A model generated the notes under the pieces. That model was not told the DNA's origin. It worked only from the letters and a program-made list of their open reading frames with translations, and searched no databases. From assembly GCF_040958095.1 (NCBI RefSeq), contig NC_091185.1:15100333-15164332 (forward strand): 64,000 bases of DNA, read 5' to 3'. This document shows, piece after piece, positions 58,278 to 64,000 of this stretch (position 1 is the first letter of the stretch; each line of letters starts with the position of its first letter). Origin of the DNA: Procambarus clarkii. Its lineage: Eukaryota > Arthropoda > Malacostraca > Decapoda > Cambaridae. The position numbers and the translations under genes are program-made.

Positions 58278-58921
58278 AAACCCAGTATATAGGCAAGACA
58301 ACAACATCTCTTTCTAGGCGTTTAACGATGCATAAGCAACAGGGCTCCATTAAGGAACATATAATCTCTTCCCACAACCAAACCATCGCCAGAGAAATCC
58401 TAGTAAACAACACAGAAATCATCGATAGATACAGCTATAGCAGACGGCTTGACGTTTGCGAGGCACTACACATTAAGAAGTCAACACCAGCAATCAACAG
58501 CCAATTAATGCACACTATATTCTACCCATCTCAAGACTCCGCTCCAATATAGAAGCATCAAGAAATATGGACCAATAGGCTTTCTACAATCACTTCATCT
58601 CAATACCCATTGTTTCGTGTTCTGTCTTGCGTTGATGAATTTAATACCCTATTAATACCACCTCACCCCATCCACCTCACTCAAATGTAGATATAAACAA
58701 ATCGGAGATGTGTAAGTTCTATTCAGTTGTGTATGTGTAAACTAAAGTCTTTGAAAATGTAATAAGTTTTATGAAACGCGCTCAAGTGTCGCGTCAGACT
58801 AGAAATAAAAATAAATTTTGGAGAATTGATTTTTGAATTACCACCAGCAGTGAAAAGAAATGTACGAAAGATTGAGAAAATTCGTGTTAGAATTATTAAT
58901 CTTACTTTTTCGGTCATATTT

Positions 58922-58925
<4 letters not shown>
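58274..58925 (+). pseudogene. Penelope element F, forward 3' half
   Basis: Forward GIY-YIG segment from TQYIGKTTTSLSRRL through VCEALHIKKSTPAI, then the pseudo-LTR. It ends in (TA)n near 58920. With the reverse part it forms a large inverted repeat (arms about 650 bp, 56271-56950 and 58280-58925) around about 1.3 kb of RT. No RT exists in this orientation. Confidence 0.87.
58742..58802 (+). ncRNA. hammerhead-like ribozyme motif (Penelope F, right)
   Basis: As at 42717-42775, but stem II ends TTAT in place of TTAC, weakening the closing pair; stem III CGCG/CGCG is intact. Confidence 0.5.

Positions 58926-59001
<76 letters not shown>
58919..59001. repeat. (TA)n microsatellite
   Basis: About 80 bp of TA separating Penelope F from the first ribozyme palindrome. 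Confidence 0.95.
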
Positions 59002-59002
<1 letters not shown>

Positions 59003-59032
59003 CAGCAATGATCACAAAAACACTGATCCAAG

Positions 59033-59204
59033 TATGCAGAATAACCACATGTGAAAAATAGAAAATGCTTAACGCGTTTTCGGCTAATTCGCCTTCATCA
59101 GAGCAAAGTAGAATCAAAGTAGGTTCTACTTTGCTCTGATGAAGGCGAATTAGCCGAAAACGCGTTAAGCATTTTCTATTTTTCACATGTGGTTATTCTG
59201 CATA
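59033..59204. ncRNA. palindromic hammerhead cassette 1
   Basis: An inverted repeat with 81-bp arms (59033-59113 and 59124-59204) and a 10-base centre. Each arm carries a hammerhead pattern. On the given strand, right arm: stem I TGCT (59132-59135), core CTGATGA plus one extra A, stem II GGC/GCC with loop GAATTA, GAAA, palindromic stem III AACGCGTT, a TTA cleavage triplet, and AGCA closing stem I. The mirrored copy is on the other strand. The core is the exact consensus apart from the extra base. The short stem III suggests cleavage as a dimer, if active. No protein. Confidence 0.6.
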
Positions 59205-59206
59205 TA

Positions 59207-59313
<107 letters not shown>

Positions 59314-59345
59314 ATATCACGAAAATAAACACGTGATTAAAAATG

Positions 59346-59508
59346 TGACAATGTCAGACCACGGAGGAAAAATGAAACAGGAATTTCCTTAAGTACTTTC
59401 GTATATTAATACATCTTCAGAAGGAGTCAACTCCTTCTGAAGATGTATTAATATACGAAAGTACTTAAGGAAATTCCTGTTTCATTTTTACTCCGTGGTC
59501 TGACATTG

Positions 59509-59511
<3 letters not shown>
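59346..59511. ncRNA. palindromic hammerhead cassette 2
   Basis: An inverted repeat with 82-bp arms (59346-59427, 59430-59511), one mismatch and a 2-base centre. Each arm contains the Penelope family 2 hammerhead motif (stem I TCCTT/AAGGA, core CTGAAGA, stem II GTAT/ATAC, GAAA, stem III AGTACT). 59318-59427 is nearly identical to 47883-47992, where the motif is the 3' end of a Penelope family 2 copy. This cassette is therefore two such ends joined head to head. Confidence 0.65.

Positions 59512-59597
<86 letters not shown>
59512..59597. repeat. (TA)n microsatellite
   Basis: TA tract between ribozyme cassette 2 and the TTAGG element. Confidence 0.95.
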
Positions 59598-59601
<4 letters not shown>

Positions 59602-59984
59602 GAACCTAATAGCCAGAACGCACTTCTCAGCCTACTATTCAAGGCCCGATTTGCCTAATAAGCCAAGTTTTCATGAATTAATGTTTTTTCGTCTACCTAA
59701 CCTACCTAACCTAACCTAACCTAGCTTTTTTTGGCTACCTAACCTAACCTTACCAATAAATATAGGTTAGGTTAGGTTAGGTAGGGTTGGTTAGGTTCGG
59801 TCATATATCTACGTTAATTTTAACTCCAATAAAAAAAATTGACCTCATACATAGAGAAAAGGGTTGCTTTATCATTTCATAAGAAAAAAATTATAGTAAA
59901 TATATTAATTCAGGAAAACTTGGCTTATTAGGCAAATCGGGCCTTGAATAGTAGGCTGAGAAGTGAGTTCTGGCTACTAGGTAC

Positions 59985-59988
<4 letters not shown>
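59598..59988. mobile_element. TTAGG-bearing inverted-repeat element, copy 1
   Basis: Starts TGTCG(A)ACCTAATAGCCAG and ends CTACTAGGTACGACA, with long terminal inverted repeats (about 90 bp, including CAGCCTACTATTCAAGGCCC). Internal blocks of CCTAA on the left and TTAGG on the right form a further inner palindrome. About 390 bp, no coding capacity, flanked on both sides by (TA)n. The repeat matches the common arthropod telomere repeat TTAGG. Confidence 0.85.
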
Positions 59989-60038
<50 letters not shown>

Positions 60039-60064
60039 TATATTTTATATATATATTTATATAT
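59989..60064. repeat. (TA)n microsatellite
   Basis: TA-rich tract at the right edge of the insertion into the BEL 5' LTR. Confidence 0.9.
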
Positions 60065-60911
60065 ATATTTATATATATGCAGCCAATCAAACTACAGTAT
60101 TAAACTACATATATTAGTATACATTGAGGAGGTTCCTTATCTTATTGCACAGCAGGCTTAGTCCACCAGGTATAACTAGGATGCAGACACCAAATTATCC
60201 TCCATTGAGGCTAGCTTCCATCACAATGGTAACTGATTGCTTCCTCTTCTTGACTTGTCAAAGGGCGCTATCTGTAAAGCCAGAATCCTAATATATGACA
60301 GGTATATCAGAGAAAACACTGTATAATGATTCATAAGGACCAAGGCTTAATTACCTTTTTTGAGTCGATTATTTGTGTTCTCACCAGTTCGCCCAATATC
60401 TACCTAACATTAATGGCCAAAAATGATTAGATAAACGGGTTTCGGAAAAACACTTCCCTTGTGATTGTTGACAGCGTGTTGATGATGACAGAACTTTGGT
60501 CTCCATAACACTTCGTCCAAAATAATTTATAGTAGCTGAATTTGCCCCACGACTCTCATCTAACAACAATGGCTGACCTCTTCCTCCTCACTGACGCCTC
60601 CCTCACTTTGTAGAGATGTCAGTAACTGATAGAAGAGTCACATTTACTTTATTTTGATACTGATAATTAGGTTAATTCAAATGAGATGTTTTTATGATGG
60701 TAAAAAGTCCAAAGGACAATGTATTTAAGAACAATTCCCAACAGAATAGTTGGTGAATTTATAATAGTATGTGGCAATGATATCCCATTTTCTATTGACG
60801 GAAAATTCCACTATATGCTACATTTTCTATGGGTTAACTTGTGTATACAATGGCAGCAATACTATCTGCCTGTTGAATTGATATTATTAAATGGTGTAGG
60901 GTTTTCCGACA
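60065..60911 (-). mobile_element. BEL element 2, 5' LTR, outer part
   Basis: Matches 51655-52505. It ends GGTTTTCCGACA at 60911, followed by the ACTTG duplication and then the resumed Helitron gene. Confidence 0.88.
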
Positions 60912-60916
60912 ACTTG

Positions 60917-63409
<2,493 letters not shown>

Positions 63410-63412
<3 letters not shown>

Positions 63413-63801
63413 CGTACCTAGTAGCCAGAACTCACTTTTTGGCCTACTATTCAAGGCCCGATTTGCCTTATAAGCCAAGTTTTCCTGAATTAATATATTT
63501 TTTCTAATTTTTTTCTTATGAAATGATAAAGCTACCCATTTCATTATGTATGAGGTCAATTTTTTTTTATTGGAGTTAAAATTAACGTAGATATATGACC
63601 GAACCTAACCAACCAAACCTAACCTAACCTAACCTATATTTATAGGTAAGGTTAGGTTAGGTAGCCAAAAAAAGCTAGGTTAGGTTAGGTTAGGTAGGTT
63701 AGGTAGACGAAAAAACATTAATTCATGAAAACTTGGCTTATTAGGCAAATCGGGCCTTGAATAGTAGGCTGAGAAGTGCGTTCTGGCTATTAGGTACGAC
63801 A
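63410..63801. mobile_element. TTAGG-bearing inverted-repeat element, copy 3
   Basis: TGTCGTACCTAGTAGCCAGA ... CTATTAGGTACGACA, 392 bp. Separated from copy 2 by 29 bp of TA-rich sequence. Confidence 0.88.
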
Positions 63802-63825
63802 TATATATATATATATATATATATA

Positions 63826-64000
63826 TGTCGTACCTAGTAGCCAGAACTCACTTCTCAGCCTACTATGCAAGGCCAAATTTGCCTAGTAAGCCAAGTTTTC
63901 ATAAATTAATTGTTTTTCGACTACCTAACCTACCTAACCTAACCTAACCTAACTTTTTCGGCTACCTAACCTAACCTAACCTATAAAGATAGGTTAGGTT
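63826..64000. mobile_element. TTAGG-bearing inverted-repeat element, copy 4 (cut by window end)
   Basis: Left half of a further copy (TGTCGTACCTAGTAGCCAGA, CCTAA blocks, then the start of the TTAGG blocks); the window ends inside it. Separated from copy 3 by 24 bp of pure TA. Confidence 0.85.

Overview
The window holds no recognisable host gene. It looks like a repeat-dense piece of an arthropod nuclear genome, most likely a decapod crustacean. The support is long (AG)n, (TA)n and (GT)n tracts, TTAGG-type telomere-like repeats inside a mobile element, abundant Penelope-like elements, and tRNA-derived SINEs. The species is not determined by the sequence; a crayfish-like decapod is an inference. 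Almost every long open frame is either satellite DNA or part of a transposable element (TE), and most TE genes are broken.

Layout. 1-5590 is a 27/30-bp minisatellite with higher-order duplications. 5591-9116 is gene-free sequence ending in a 1.16-kb (AG)n tract. 9119-9909 is a decayed Ty3/gypsy-type gag with an intact zinc knuckle. 9928-14194 is a cluster of non-autonomous Helitrons, three head-to-tail plus one inverted fragment. 14195-15648 is the 3' half of a reverse transcriptase (RT) with an unusual FLDDG motif and a restriction-like nuclease tail. 15649-18235 is a jockey-type LINE, followed by a tRNA-derived SINE and Penelope-like element A. 20280-23164 is a Ty3/gypsy RNase H-integrase region split by a 1010-bp solo LTR; its own 3' LTR is apparently split by a LINE that carries only ORF1 (23766-26516). 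27.3-29.7 kb has a second SINE and a reverse Helitron. 29.66-32.8 kb has CR1/jockey-like LINE remains with an 884-bp insertion between 59-bp direct repeats.

33.5-41.0 kb is a BEL/Pao element (reverse strand, gag plus protease only) split by a second solo LTR of the same 1-kb family. After a 500-N gap, 41.5-45.7 kb carries head-to-tail Penelope elements B-C-D, of which C is nearly intact. 45.85-47.42 kb is a second, better preserved FLDDG RT-nuclease (515 codons open). 47.9-48.7 kb is a second Penelope family, and 48.7-51.33 kb is Penelope E.

51331-62865 is a nested stack. A Helitron replication protein gene (Pif1-like helicase) is interrupted by a second BEL/Pao gag-protease element (51488-60911, target duplication ACTTG). 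The 5' LTR of that element is itself interrupted, at a (TA)n site, by Penelope F, two palindromic hammerhead-ribozyme cassettes and a TTAGG-bearing inverted-repeat element. Three more copies of that last element fill 62991-64000.

The window is best read as TE stratigraphy: Helitron first, BEL into Helitron, then Penelope and related elements into TA tracts of the BEL LTR. The most unusual signals are three hammerhead-like ribozyme families (two within near-perfect palindromes), the FLDDG RT-nuclease whose two copies start at the same residue, and the gag-protease-only BEL lineage.
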